From positions 1 through 64,000 of the forward strand of contig CALJES010000013.1 of assembly GCA_938074205.1 (NCBI GenBank): a DNA stretch of 64,000 nucleotides. The letters are read 5' to 3'. Shown piece by piece: positions 1-9,294 of the stretch; the first letter of the stretch is position 1; each line of letters begins with the position of its first letter. Position numbers and translations under genes: made by a program. The stretch comes from an uncultured bacterium (lineage in GTDB: Bacteria; Armatimonadota; UBA5829). The notes beneath the pieces were generated by a model that did no database searches, was not told where the DNA came from, and was given only the letters and a program-made list of their open reading frames with translations.

Positions 1-8
1 ACTTCAAA

Positions 9-26
9 CAGACCACGGGCGGTCTG
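9..26. repeat. Short inverted repeat at the left edge
   Basis: CAGACC and GGTCTG form a 6-bp stem around a 6-base loop. It could end transcription of a gene outside the window, but on the plus strand it is followed by an A/T mix, not a T run, so its role is open. Confidence 0.3.
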
Positions 27-71
27 AGTAATATAAATAAAAACTCATGCAAAGTAATAGAACAAAGTACT

Positions 72-458
72 TTGCAAAACGCAAAGCAAAGCGCAGATCA
101 AAACCTATCTTCTCATCACTCAGCCTTCGGCTTCAAATCTATAGCGGATATCCTCCGCCACCAAACCCCTCGTCCCACGTTCAACTACCGCGACCCTTGG
201 AAGGAACGCGTGGAGGAGGCACGTGCAATACTCGATCAACTAGACGAAGCTGAAAGGCATCAACTGCTGCAAACGGTGATGGAAAGGATGACCCAAGATC
301 CCAGGCCATTTGTTAGCGGAGTAGTGAGGCGAAACGAAGCGGGCAAGCTGGAGCCAAAAGGCCATGATTGCGAAGAGATAGTGCTAGTGCACCTTATGCA
401 GTATCTGGAAAACCAGGAAAAAGCGCAGGAAAAAGCGCAGGCTTCTTGCGAGCCCTGA
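72..458 (+). CDS. Hypothetical protein, 128 aa
   Basis: I do not recognise a family. The proposed TTG start is weak. From about residue 30 the protein reads as a plausible soluble, charged, helical chain (PWKERVEEARAILDQLDEAE and following). It ends in a short tandem repeat, EKAQEKAQ, which comes from a 12-base direct repeat near 417-440. It lies upstream of the complex I operon and is separated from it by a promoter, so it is probably transcribed separately. The first 20 residues are low-complexity and may not be translated. Confidence 0.45.
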   Translation: MQNAKQSADQNLSSHHSAFGFKSIADILRHQTPRPTFNYRDPWKERVEEARAILDQLDEAERHQLLQTVMERMTQDPRPFVSGVVRRNEAGKLEPKGHDCEEIVLVHLMQYLENQEKAQEKAQASCEP

Positions 459-598
459 CCGGTGCGGCTCCGAACTCGTCTTCCCTTGATATCGAGACGC
501 AAAATCAAACCGACAATCCCCTTCGATTTCGATTTACCCGCTTGGGCAGTGTATCGGGAGCGTAAACCAAAAAAACAGGAGCTGGGGATGGCTATCGC

Positions 599-628
599 TT
601 GACATGTGTTTCGGGTGCCACTTATAAT
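599..628 (+). promoter_or_regulatory. Consensus sigma-70 promoter of the nuoH operon
   Basis: A perfect -35 TTGACA (599-604) and a perfect -10 TATAAT (623-628) are separated by 18 bases. Transcription would start near 635 and leave a leader of about 125 bases before nuoH. The rest of the 302-base gap (459-760) holds two loosely similar G/T-rich stretches near 642-675 and 718-755, and no gene that I can see. Confidence 0.8.
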
Positions 629-760
629 GGCCAAGGGCCCTTGGGTTTGTGTCGGAAGGGTAAAATAGCTTTGGCAAATCCAGACAGTGCGCGCGTTCCG
701 AGCCGGAATGGGCGCTTAGTTTGTGTTTGTAAGGGCTTTAGTTTGAGTTTCTAAGGGCAA

Positions 761-1813
761 ATGCAGATAGATACCGCACAACTGACGGCGCTAGCGATCG
801 AGATTGCCAAAATACTAGCTGCTGCCGTTTGCATACTGGTTTTTATACTCCTGGTAGTCCTATACGTTGTCCTTAAGCTACGATGGGTAATTGCGAGGAT
901 TCAGTCCAGGCTCGGCCCGAACAGAACAGGCCCTTGGGGCGTTCTCCAGACGGTAGCAGACGCCATTAAGCTGTTCCAAAAGGAAGACATTATTCCTCGG
1001 GGAGCTGATAGGTGGCTTTTCACGATCGCCCCGGCGATAGTTTTCATACCGGCCTATGTGGTTTACGTGGTTATTCCCTTTGGCAAGGGGCTCACGGTAA
1101 GGCCGCTTGATGTGGGCGTCGTTTACGTCACAGCTATCTCCAGCATCAGCATCATAGGCATAATCACGGCAGGTTGGGCGTCCAACAATAAGTGGTCATT
1201 GCTGGGAGCGTTTCGTGCGGCAAGCCAGCTTATCGCGTTCGAGGTGCCAGTGATTCTGGCAATGTGCATCCCTGTGCTTTTGTCGGGCTCGCTCAACCTG
1301 GACGTAATCGTGCAAAAACAAGCCGGATCAATACGAGATTGGAACCTATTTAACGCCTTCCCGATGTGTCAGATTGCTTGCTTGATGCTGCTGATAGCTG
1401 GGCTTGCCGAGGCGAATACCACGCCATTCGATCTGATGGAAGCGGAATCGGAGCTTGTGGCGGGGTTTAATACCGAGTATTCTGGGATGAAGTTTGCGCT
1501 TTTCTTCCTTGCGGAGTTTGCGGAGGCGTTCACTCTTTCGGCACTGCTTGTCACGCTGTTTTTGGGCGGCTACAATCCGCCAGTGCATTTTCTGGGCGGT
1601 GGGCTGACGGGATATTGGTTTTCGCTGGTTTCGCTTGTGTGGTTTCTGGTAAAGTGTTGGCTTGTAGTGGTTTTGATTTTGTGGATAAGATCCACTTTTC
1701 CACGAGTTCGCATAGACCAATTGATGAACTTAAGCTGGAAGGGGCTGGTGCCTGTGGGTCTTGCGAATCTGCTAGTGACAGGGGCTTATGTTGGGTTATG
1801 GGTTGCCAGATAG
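761..1813 (+). CDS. nuoH: NADH-quinone oxidoreductase subunit H
   Basis: This membrane subunit of respiratory complex I helps form the quinone-binding chamber where the peripheral and membrane arms meet. The 350-residue length is slightly above the usual 320-340. Family signatures are visible: RLGPNRTGPWGVLQ near residue 50, GAFRAASQLIAFEVP near 150, and the charged quinone-site loop AEANTTPFDLMEAESELVAG near 220. There are about eight hydrophobic segments. The ATG start has AAGGG four bases upstream. It is the first gene of nuoHIJKLMN, and nuoA-G are not in this window. The catalytic NADH or other input arm must therefore lie elsewhere. Confidence 0.96.
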   Translation: MQIDTAQLTALAIEIAKILAAAVCILVFILLVVLYVVLKLRWVIARIQSRLGPNRTGPWGVLQTVADAIKLFQKEDIIPRGADRWLFTIAPAIVFIPAYVVYVVIPFGKGLTVRPLDVGVVYVTAISSISIIGIITAGWASNNKWSLLGAFRAASQLIAFEVPVILAMCIPVLLSGSLNLDVIVQKQAGSIRDWNLFNAFPMCQIACLMLLIAGLAEANTTPFDLMEAESELVAGFNTEYSGMKFALFFLAEFAEAFTLSALLVTLFLGGYNPPVHFLGGGLTGYWFSLVSLVWFLVKCWLVVVLILWIRSTFPRVRIDQLMNLSWKGLVPVGLANLLVTGAYVGLWVAR

Positions 1814-1841
1814 TAGGGCGCGCACCGCGGGGTGAGACCCA

Positions 1842-2345
1842 TTGAAGAAAGGCCTTCTTAAGGACATAATCAACGCTTTTGTGAGTCTTCCGAAGGGCTT
1901 GTGGGTTACGGCGAAGAATTGGTCGTTTCTTCGGCCGTCGGTGACGCAGCTTTATCCGGAGGAGAAACCGACGCTGCCCGAACGCTACCGCGGTATGCCC
2001 ACACTTCCGGTAGACCCGACTCTGGGGCGCACTCCGTGCATAGCTTGTGGGGCGTGTGCGCGTATATGTCCGGAGCACATAATCACCGTCGTGCCGGAGA
2101 AAGTATCAGATCCAAAAGACCGCCGGCCTGCCGAGTTTGTAATCGACATATCACGGTGTATGTGGTGTGGGCTGTGCATGGAGGTATGCCCGAAGAACTG
2201 TCTCAAGCCTGCTCGCACATTCGAGCTTGCCTGCTACGACAGACAGGGCATGATCTACAAACTCGAAGATCTCATGCGCTTGGGAGGCACATTGGAGCCG
2301 CAGCCTGAAGAAACTAAAGAATCAGAGGGCGCCCACGCTGGCTGA
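1842..2345 (+). CDS. nuoI: NADH-quinone oxidoreductase subunit I (2[4Fe-4S])
   Basis: This peripheral-arm subunit carries the N6a/N6b iron-sulfur clusters that pass electrons toward the quinone. Two complete CxxCxxCxxxCP motifs are visible, CIACGACARICP near residue 67 and CMWCGLCMEVCP near residue 104. At 167 residues it has normal family length. It begins with a TTG codon preceded by GGGGTGAG, 28 bases after nuoH. The acidic C-terminal tail (EETKESEGAHAG) is not conserved in the family. Confidence 0.95.
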   Translation: MKKGLLKDIINAFVSLPKGLWVTAKNWSFLRPSVTQLYPEEKPTLPERYRGMPTLPVDPTLGRTPCIACGACARICPEHIITVVPEKVSDPKDRRPAEFVIDISRCMWCGLCMEVCPKNCLKPARTFELACYDRQGMIYKLEDLMRLGGTLEPQPEETKESEGAHAG

Positions 2346-2363
2346 GGGTAGGTAACATCTGTT

Positions 2364-2903
2364 ATGGCGATCCTGGGCTTTGAAATAACTGGATATCAGA
2401 TTGCCTTCGTGGTGCTTGCCGGAATTACGCTGGGCTCGGCCGCGTTGGTCGTTTTGATGCCTAACATTATGCGCGCAGCGCTTTTTTTGGGATTGACCCT
2501 TCTCGGGGTTGCCGGCTTATACGTTTTGATGAACGCTGCCTTCCTTGCCGCTGTGCAGGTGATGATATACGTCGGCGCGGTGACGACGATGATCATCCTG
2601 GCCATTTTCCTTTCGCATCGACTGATGCAGGTGGGTTTTGCTCAGGCGATACACAATCCGGTATTTGCGTTTGCGGCGGCCGGGGTGATGTTTATATTTC
2701 TTTTCATCACCGTGGCTAACTCGCTTTGGGTTAGGGATATCTGCGCGCCGGGCCCGGCTAATACCGACGTCGGCGTGCACGCAGTGGCGAATGCGCTTTT
2801 GCAGCCCTATGTGTTCCCGTTTGAATTGGCCTCGGTGGTGCTTCTGGTGGCGCTTGTGGGGGCTGTTGTGATTGCAAAGGAGGACCGCCCCGGTGAACCA
2901 TAG
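2364..2903 (+). CDS. nuoJ: NADH-quinone oxidoreductase subunit J
   Basis: This small integral membrane subunit of complex I sits beside the antiporter-like subunits. It has 179 residues and five hydrophobic segments. The stretch [20 protein letters not shown] near residue 62 matches the conserved NuoJ helix containing the pi-bulge. The ATG start follows nuoI by 18 bases, and the 3-prime end overlaps the start of nuoK. Confidence 0.94.
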   Translation: MAILGFEITGYQIAFVVLAGITLGSAALVVLMPNIMRAALFLGLTLLGVAGLYVLMNAAFLAAVQVMIYVGAVTTMIILAIFLSHRLMQVGFAQAIHNPVFAFAAAGVMFIFLFITVANSLWVRDICAPGPANTDVGVHAVANALLQPYVFPFELASVVLLVALVGAVVIAKEDRPGEP

Positions 2904-3219
2904 CGCATACGGGATACCGATAAGCTGGTTTCTGACTGTCGGCGCGCTTCTTTTTTGCATCGGCCTTTTCGGCATGATGGTCCGCCGCAGCGCAATCGGT
3001 ATGCTGATCTCAATCGAACTTATGCTCAACGCGGCGAACCTGAACTTGGTTGCGTTCGGGTCATACCTTAGGCAGCCGACAATTGCCGGGCAGGTGTTTG
3101 CGATATTCGTGATCACCCTGGCGGCGGCCGAAGCGGCTATAGGACTGGCCATAATCATCAACATATACCGCTTGGAGCTGCACATCGAGGCCGACAAAAT
3201 CACTTCCATGAAACTGTGA
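2893..3219 (+). CDS. nuoK: NADH-quinone oxidoreductase subunit K
   Basis: NuoK is a three-helix membrane subunit of complex I and relates to MnhC/MrpC antiporter subunits. I chose the GTG at 2893 because AGGAGG (2878-2883) sits nine bases upstream and the resulting 108 residues fit the family size of about 100. An upstream in-frame TTG would lie before that ribosome site. The helix-2 glutamate is visible in [13 protein letters not shown], and the helix-3 glutamate in [11 protein letters not shown]. The start overlaps the nuoJ stop by 11 bases, suggesting coupled translation. Confidence 0.94.
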   Translation: MNHSAYGIPISWFLTVGALLFCIGLFGMMVRRSAIGMLISIELMLNAANLNLVAFGSYLRQPTIAGQVFAIFVITLAAAEAAIGLAIIINIYRLELHIEADKITSMKL

Positions 3220-3271
3220 ACTTCGAACGAGGCTTCAACTCAGGCAGCTGTTTTGCGGATCGAGGTGAGAT

Positions 3272-3352
3272 TTGATTAAGAGGATCACCAGATATATTTC
3301 GCTGTGGTTGCCCGCGAGCTTTTCGTTCGGTGTAGGATACGCAACCAGATAA
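3272..3352 (+). CDS. Possible 26-aa leader peptide before nuoL
   Basis: A TTG-initiated ORF of 26 codons (beginning MIKRITRYISLW) follows GAGGTGA closely and fills most of the 144-base gap between nuoK and nuoL. It is basic and hydrophobic, like a tiny membrane peptide. The nuoL ATG 11 bases downstream has no recognisable ribosome site, so reading this ORF could help start nuoL translation. This is inference from spacing only. Confidence 0.2.
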   Translation: MIKRITRYISLWLPASFSFGVGYATR

Positions 3353-3363
3353 GTTATTCCGTC

Positions 3364-5415
3364 ATGACTGAGTACGCTTGGCTTATACCTTTGCTTCCGG
3401 CTCTGGCGTTCGGGCTGACCTTGCTATTTGGGCGAAGGGGTCCGGGCAAGGGAGCATACATTGCTATCGGAGCGATATGCGCCTCGCTTGTGATGGCCTG
3501 CGCTCTCGCCGTGGAGTGGTTCATTGCGGGAGGATCTCAGGCAAATCGCGGGCTGTATACGGTGAGCGTCCCCTGGATGCCCGTCGGCACAGGCGCTATC
3601 CACACAGGCTTTTCGATAGACGCGCTTTCTGTGGTTATGCTGCTTGTGGTAACTGTGGTGGCGTCGCTTGTACAGATATACTCCATCGGCTACATGCACG
3701 GCGACCCCAGATACCCCAGATACTTCGCCTACCACTCCCTGTTCGCATCCGCTATGCTCGCACTTGTCATAGCAAACAACATGCTTTTGATGTTCATCAG
3801 CTGGGAGCTGGTAGGGCTGACGTCATACCTTTTGATCGGATTCTGGTTCGAGAGGCCCTCAGCGATGCGCGCCGCAAAGAAAGCCTTTCTTGTGACGCGA
3901 GTTGGGGACGTGGGCTTTCTGGCGGGGATGATACTTCTGTATATCAAGACGGGCTCTTTCGACCTGTTCGGCAAAGAAGGCGTATTCGAGAACCTGACCA
4001 GGTTGGATGTGATAGGTCCTTTTGGGTTGCCGCTTGTGGCGATAGCGGGGTTGCTGCTTTTTTGTGGGGCGGTGGGTAAGTCGGCGCAGTTTCCGCTTCA
4101 CGTATGGCTTCCCGACGCGATGGAGGGCCCCACTCCGGTATCGGCTTTGATCCATGCTGCAACCATGGTGGCGGCTGGCGTTTATCTGGTTGCCAGGATG
4201 TATCCGGTGTATCTTGCCGACGCAAGCGGCACTGCGCTGCAGGCCGTGGCATACGTCGGGGCTTTCACCGCGCTTTTTGCCGCAACCATCGGCCTTGCAC
4301 AAAACGATATCAAGCGCATACTGGCCTACTCAACAATCAGCCAACTCGGCTATATGATGGCCTCGCTCGGAGTTTTCGGCTATGTGGCGGCGGTGTTCCA
4401 CCTGATGACCCACGCGTTCTTCAAGGCTAATCTGTTCCTTGGCGCGGGCAGCGTGATTCACGGCACGGGCACACAAGACATACGCGAGATGGGCGGATTG
4501 CGCCGACATATGCCTTGGACCTATTGGACGTTTCTGATCTCAACGCTCTCGCTTTGCGGAGTGCCGTTTGTTACGGCCGGCGGATGGAGCAAGGAGGAAA
4601 TACTTGCTGTTGCTTGGCATACAAACCGAGTTGTCTTCGCGGCCGGCGTTTTTGGGGCGCTTCTGACCACGTGTTATATGTTCCGCCTCGTCTACAGGGT
4701 CTTCCATGGGCAGCCCAGAAATACACAAATTCACGCGCACGAAAGCCCACGCGTGATGCTGGTGCCGCTTGTTGTATTGGGCTTTCTTGCGATATCAGCC
4801 GGATATGTAGGCACGCCGTGGGCCAACGTCTTCGAGCACAATCTGCTGCCTGTGCTGGGTGAGACCTATCTTTGGGTGCTCGAACACCGCCTGGAGGGGA
4901 TGGGGCATGGCTTCAATGCGGTGGTATTTGCTATGGCGCTTGGTGCGGTGGCGGTGGGGATCGCTCTTGCCAGCTTGATATGGCTGAAACCTGTTCTCAA
5001 CATCCAGAAACTACAGCCATACTTCGGTTGGCTGGCGCGATTAGTGGCCAACAAATACTACATCGATGAGATATATCAGGCCACAGTCATACGCGCGCTG
5101 ATGGCAGCGTGCTGGATTGCATTTAAGTTCGACTACTGGGTAATAGACTACGCAATCGTAAACGGCGTCGGATATCTGACGCGCCTTGCATCCCAGCTAT
5201 ACGGCTGGTTCGATAGAACAGTTGTAGACGGCCTGGTCAACCTGATAGGTTGGACGACAAAGGCCCTCGGAAATGCGCTTAGATACCTGCAGACGGGAGT
5301 TGCTCAACACTACGTTTTCCTAACAGTAGTTGCTCTAGTCATCATCAGCCTTGCGGTCCTTGTGGGCCACTATAGGGAGGAAGCATGGATCCCAATAGCT
5401 GGATTTTACCGATAA
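3364..5415 (+). CDS. nuoL: NADH-quinone oxidoreductase subunit L
   Basis: This is the distal antiporter-like proton-pumping subunit of complex I. The ATG at 3364 gives 683 residues, beginning MTEYAWLIPLLPALAFG, where NuoL proteins normally begin. A GTG 60 bases upstream would add a basic, non-membrane extension. Signatures include ISWELVGLTSYLLIGFWF near residue 145, GKSAQFPLHVWLPDAMEGPTP near 240 and LAQNDIKRILAYSTISQLGYM near 310. The C-terminal lateral helix and last membrane segment are present. No clear Shine-Dalgarno site precedes the ATG. The end overlaps nuoM by 31 bases. Confidence 0.95.
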   Translation: MTEYAWLIPLLPALAFGLTLLFGRRGPGKGAYIAIGAICASLVMACALAVEWFIAGGSQANRGLYTVSVPWMPVGTGAIHTGFSIDALSVVMLLVVTVVASLVQIYSIGYMHGDPRYPRYFAYHSLFASAMLALVIANNMLLMFISWELVGLTSYLLIGFWFERPSAMRAAKKAFLVTRVGDVGFLAGMILLYIKTGSFDLFGKEGVFENLTRLDVIGPFGLPLVAIAGLLLFCGAVGKSAQFPLHVWLPDAMEGPTPVSALIHAATMVAAGVYLVARMYPVYLADASGTALQAVAYVGAFTALFAATIGLAQNDIKRILAYSTISQLGYMMASLGVFGYVAAVFHLMTHAFFKANLFLGAGSVIHGTGTQDIREMGGLRRHMPWTYWTFLISTLSLCGVPFVTAGGWSKEEILAVAWHTNRVVFAAGVFGALLTTCYMFRLVYRVFHGQPRNTQIHAHESPRVMLVPLVVLGFLAISAGYVGTPWANVFEHNLLPVLGETYLWVLEHRLEGMGHGFNAVVFAMALGAVAVGIALASLIWLKPVLNIQKLQPYFGWLARLVANKYYIDEIYQATVIRALMAACWIAFKFDYWVIDYAIVNGVGYLTRLASQLYGWFDRTVVDGLVNLIGWTTKALGNALRYLQTGVAQHYVFLTVVALVIISLAVLVGHYREEAWIPIAGFYR

Positions 5416-6920
5416 TCACCTTCATCCCCCTGGTAGGGGTTGTCATCGTAATGTTCATCCCTAAGGAGAAGGCGACCCCGATCAAGGTGGTGTCGCTGGT
5501 TGTGAGTTTGATTCCTTTGGCGCTTTCGGTCTGGCTATGGGCTGCTTATGACCGCGGCGGCCCGCAATTTCCCGAAGGGGTGCAGTTTGGCGTAAGGGTG
5601 CCGTGGATTCCGTCGCTTGGTGTGAACTTTGCGATGGGCGTGGACGGGCTGAGCGTGCCTTTGGTCTTTTTGACGGCGCTTTTGACTACGCTGAGCCTAT
5701 TGTATTCATTCATCATAGCCGAGCGCCCCAAGGAGTATTTCTGGATGTTTCTGCTCCTTGAAACGGGTATGCTGGGCGTATTTGTGTCGCTGGATTTTGT
5801 GTTGTTTTTTGTTTTCTGGGAAGTGTCGCTTGTGCCGATGTATTTTTTGATCGGCATTTGGGGCGGCCCCAGGCGCGAGTATGCAGCCATAAAGTTCTTC
5901 CTTTATACGATGGTGGGTAGCATGGCGATGCTGCTTGCGATTCTGGCGATGTATTTCTCGCCAGAGGTTTTGCGCCTGGCAGGGCAGCACACATTCGATA
6001 TGATCGCCATAGCAAAGGCGCACCCGTATGCTGCCAACGCGACAATAGCGGCGCTTGTGTTCTGGGGATTGTTTTTGGGGTTTGCCATAAAGGTGCCGAT
6101 GTTCCCGTTCCACACGTGGTTGCCTGATGCGCATGTGGAGGCCCCAACTGCCGGCTCGGTGATTCTCGCCGGCATCCTGCTCAAAATGGGCACCTACGGT
6201 TTTATGCGAGTTTTGATGACGATGCTGCCCCAGACTTTCGCGCACTATTGGTGGATTATAGCCATCTTGTCGCTGATTGCAATCGTATACGGGGCATTGG
6301 TCGCGATGGCACAGTGGGATTTCAAGAAGCTGATTGCATACTCGTCCGTTAACCATATGGGCTACGTCACGCTGGGATGTGCCGTGGCAGGAAGCGGTCT
6401 TTTGGCCGGCGAGCAAAGCAAAATCATAGCCCTCAACGGCGCGCAGATGCAGGTTTTCAGCCACGGCCTGCTCACAGGAGCCCTGTTTATACTTGTGGGA
6501 ATCATCTACGAGAGAGCCCATACCCGGATGCTTTCGGATTTTGGCGGGCTGGGGGCAGTGATGCCGATTTACGCCGGGATGCTATCTTTTTGCAGCTTTG
6601 GCTCGCTCGGACTGCCCGGCATGACAGGCTTTATCGCCGAGCTTTCCGTTCTCACAGGCACCTACAACGCTTCGCCGCTTGTGGCAGGACTTGCGCTTAT
6701 AGGAATAGTTGTAACGGCTGCGTTTATGCTGTGGACGGTGCAGAGGGTTCTTTTGGGCCCTGTTAACCCGCGTTGGCAGAACCTTCCAGACGCCGACGCA
6801 AGGGAAATCATAAGCCTGGCACCGCTGATGGCACTGGCGCTTATATTCGGGATTGTGCCGAGCCATATATTGGCAACCTTTAATGCGGCATCCCAGGCGA
6901 TTGTCGGAATCCTGCACTAA
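5385..6920 (+). CDS. nuoM: NADH-quinone oxidoreductase subunit M
   Basis: This is the second antiporter-like proton-translocating membrane subunit of complex I. It has 511 residues, a normal length. FVFWEVSLVPMYFLIGIWGG near residue 140 carries the conserved glutamate. KVPMFPFHTWLPDAHVEAPT near 230 and QWDFKKLIAYSSVNHMGYV near 305 carry the conserved lysines. GGAGG lies just upstream of the ATG, within the nuoL coding sequence. Confidence 0.95.
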   Translation: MDPNSWILPIITFIPLVGVVIVMFIPKEKATPIKVVSLVVSLIPLALSVWLWAAYDRGGPQFPEGVQFGVRVPWIPSLGVNFAMGVDGLSVPLVFLTALLTTLSLLYSFIIAERPKEYFWMFLLLETGMLGVFVSLDFVLFFVFWEVSLVPMYFLIGIWGGPRREYAAIKFFLYTMVGSMAMLLAILAMYFSPEVLRLAGQHTFDMIAIAKAHPYAANATIAALVFWGLFLGFAIKVPMFPFHTWLPDAHVEAPTAGSVILAGILLKMGTYGFMRVLMTMLPQTFAHYWWIIAILSLIAIVYGALVAMAQWDFKKLIAYSSVNHMGYVTLGCAVAGSGLLAGEQSKIIALNGAQMQVFSHGLLTGALFILVGIIYERAHTRMLSDFGGLGAVMPIYAGMLSFCSFGSLGLPGMTGFIAELSVLTGTYNASPLVAGLALIGIVVTAAFMLWTVQRVLLGPVNPRWQNLPDADAREIISLAPLMALALIFGIVPSHILATFNAASQAIVGILH

Positions 6921-6950
6921 AAGTGCTATTACACTCTTAAGGGTCTGGGC

Positions 6951-8606
6951 ATGTTCATAGGCAACATAAAACTCATAGCGCCTGCTCTATATCTTTGCGC
7001 TGCGGCGCTGGTGGTTCTGATTCTGGGCGTGATAGCAGCTAGAAAGCCTGGCAAGGGTCTCGACTACCAGCTGCCCACGCAGTATCTGGCGCCTGCGCTG
7101 ATGTTTCCGGGGGTGGTATATGCGCTATGGGCAGTGCTGGAATCACTTATTGAGGTTTGCTACACTGTGGACGTCCTCATCGGTTACGAGCTGGTTCGCG
7201 TGCCGGCGGTGGCGTTGTTCGTAACTCGCGGAGGGCATGCGCAGCTCACCGCAGACCCGTTTGGCGCCCTATTTACGTTGGTGGCGTTTGCAGGAACGTT
7301 CATCGTGATGCTCGTTTCGCTGGATTACTTCGACGCCGCGCAGCCCCACAAAGCCGAATACTACTCGCTTGTAATGTTCGCCACGGCTGCTGCGTCGCTT
7401 GCGGCTTGCGCATCGGATCTGATAGCGATTTACCTTTCTATAGAGCTATTGAGCTTGGCTAGCTATGTTCTCGCGTGCTTTGTGAAGACAGACCGACGCT
7501 CCGGAGAGGCCGGATTGAAATACTTCCTATATGGCGCTGCGTGCTCTGCAGTGGGGCTATACGGAATGTCGATACTCTTCGGCGTCACGGGCGGTCACAC
7601 TTCTCTCAGCGCAATCGCGAGGGGGCTAACAACCCCAGCGGCTTATAGCGGGGCTGCCTGGGTGGGAATAGTTTTTACGCTCGTGGGATTCGGCTTTAAG
7701 CTTGCGCTGGTGCCGTTCCAGTTTTGGGCGCCAGACGTCTACCAAGGGGCGCCAACTCCGATTACGGCGTTTCTTTCTGTCGTGAGCAAGGCGGCAGGTT
7801 TGGCAGTTTTGGTTCGATTTCTGACCGCGGCGGTGTTCCTATTTCCGCCGCAGAACTTTAGCTGGTATTGGATATTGGTTGTTCTCACGGCCGGCAGCAT
7901 GTTCTTTGGCAACCTGGTTGCAATCCCCCAACGCAATATCAAGAGAATGCTGGCGTATTCCAGCATAGCGCAGATTGGGTATCTGATGATCGGGGTTGTG
8001 TCGGCGGTTCACGCGTTTCCCAGCCTTGAGCGACTGGTGCCACGGTTGTGGAACCTGCCAAACGTGATTGTTCGAACGAGGGCAGCCAGTTGGTATTATG
8101 AGCCCTGGGATATGGTGGGCTTAGTTGTATACATTGTGGCCTACATGTTTATGAACCTGGGCGCGTTTGCCGTTGTGGCCGGGATAGGCACTAGGACGCG
8201 CTCTGACGCGATAGACGACTACGCAGGCCTGATGCAGCGCTCGCCGTTTCTTGCAGCTGCGTTGACGGTGTTTCTGATCTCGCTGGCGGGCGTGCCGCCT
8301 ACAGCCGGGTTTGTTGGCAAATTCTTGATATTTGGTGGAGCGATTCAGCATGCAGGGCAAAACCACCCCGAGCTTGCGGTGCTTGCCGTGCTGGGCATAA
8401 TAAACAGTATAATTTCCGCGTATTACTACCTCAATGTCGTCAGATTAATGTTCTTTGCGCCGGCCGAGGATAGACCTTCGCTTAGAGCAAGCTTGGCTCT
8501 GAATGCCGTGGTTGCCATATGCTTGGTCGGTACACTAGGATTAATAGCGGCAGCGGGACCTGTGGTCGACTTCGCGAGCCTGGTGGTTAGCGGTTTCCTG
8601 GATTGA
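6951..8606 (+). CDS. nuoN: NADH-quinone oxidoreductase subunit N
   Basis: This is the third antiporter-like subunit of complex I. At 551 residues it is longer than the usual 450-500. The extra length seems to be a periplasmic-type loop near residues 75-95 and a hydrophilic insertion near 360-385 (RLWNLPNVIVRTRAASW). Signatures include IELLSLASYVLACF near 165, LALVPFQFWAPDVYQGAPTP near 250 and QRNIKRMLAYSSIAQIGYLM near 325. It starts at ATG, 30 bases after nuoM. No terminator is evident before the next gene. Confidence 0.94.
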   Translation: MFIGNIKLIAPALYLCAAALVVLILGVIAARKPGKGLDYQLPTQYLAPALMFPGVVYALWAVLESLIEVCYTVDVLIGYELVRVPAVALFVTRGGHAQLTADPFGALFTLVAFAGTFIVMLVSLDYFDAAQPHKAEYYSLVMFATAAASLAACASDLIAIYLSIELLSLASYVLACFVKTDRRSGEAGLKYFLYGAACSAVGLYGMSILFGVTGGHTSLSAIARGLTTPAAYSGAAWVGIVFTLVGFGFKLALVPFQFWAPDVYQGAPTPITAFLSVVSKAAGLAVLVRFLTAAVFLFPPQNFSWYWILVVLTAGSMFFGNLVAIPQRNIKRMLAYSSIAQIGYLMIGVVSAVHAFPSLERLVPRLWNLPNVIVRTRAASWYYEPWDMVGLVVYIVAYMFMNLGAFAVVAGIGTRTRSDAIDDYAGLMQRSPFLAAALTVFLISLAGVPPTAGFVGKFLIFGGAIQHAGQNHPELAVLAVLGIINSIISAYYYLNVVRLMFFAPAEDRPSLRASLALNAVVAICLVGTLGLIAAAGPVVDFASLVVSGFLD

Positions 8607-8658
8607 GCACGTTTTTTGGCTATTTAGATCTCCTGGTTGTGCAAGGAGAGAGTTTGAA

Positions 8659-9294
8659 ATGCAGCAACAACATAACGTTCACCAGATATGGCTTGAGGCA
8701 GCCGAACGAGTGAAGGACAAAGTCATATCCCCTACGCTCTACCGCGCACTGGAGCTGGGGGTTGGCATTACAATTGATGGGGATTACTTTGTCCTCGGCT
8801 TTTCAAGCCCAGACCTGCCTATGGCAGGGCACATTCGCAGCGCCCGACACCTGCCCATCGTTGAGCAGTGCCTCAGTGAGGTTATTGGCAGAAAAGTTCG
8901 CCTCAGGATCATAGAAGGCACCACGATCCAAGATTATAATGACTGGAAGAAAAAGCAATCGATAGTTGAGCAGGAAAGAGAGGCGTTGTCCGCGCTCCGC
9001 GAACGGGAGCGGCAGATTGAGGAAGCTTGGGATGACGTGGCTGAGAGGATATCGCGGGGATATGCCACCTTGCCGCTGCGGCAGCTTGCCCAGAGCAAAG
9101 GCTTGTATATCAACGAGGCGTTCAAAATGATCAACGAGGCTGTAAACCGGCTCAACTACACCCACGAAGCCGACGAGATGCACAAGCGCGCCCTGGCGAG
9201 GGTTTTCGAGCGATTATCAACGATAGTAGATGTCCCCAGCGCGATGCTTGCGTATGAGTTCTTTAAGCTGCGCTCAGAGGGCAAGCTGGCATGA
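8659..9294 (+). CDS. Uncharacterised protein with a DnaA_N-like N-terminal region
   Basis: The protein has 211 residues, no signal peptide and no membrane segment. Residues 8-85 follow the pattern of the DnaA N-terminal interaction domain: a tryptophan followed by A..RVKDKV, then a strand carrying GDYFVLGF, then a helix HIRSARHLPIVEQCLSEVIG and a final strand RLRIIEG. A charged coiled-coil stretch follows at about 95-130, then a helical C-terminal half. No AAA+ ATPase or DNA-binding domain is present, so it is not DnaA. AAGGAGAG precedes the ATG. It lies 52 bases after nuoN and overlaps the next gene by four bases (ATGA). Its role is unknown. Confidence 0.75.
   Translation: MQQQHNVHQIWLEAAERVKDKVISPTLYRALELGVGITIDGDYFVLGFSSPDLPMAGHIRSARHLPIVEQCLSEVIGRKVRLRIIEGTTIQDYNDWKKKQSIVEQEREALSALRERERQIEEAWDDVAERISRGYATLPLRQLAQSKGLYINEAFKMINEAVNRLNYTHEADEMHKRALARVFERLSTIVDVPSAMLAYEFFKLRSEGKLA

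Noticed and set aside
5706-6521. Long minus-strand frame (271 codons) opposite nuoM
   Set aside because: Antisense to a conserved complex I gene, with His/Gln-rich low-plausibility sequence and no ribosome site.
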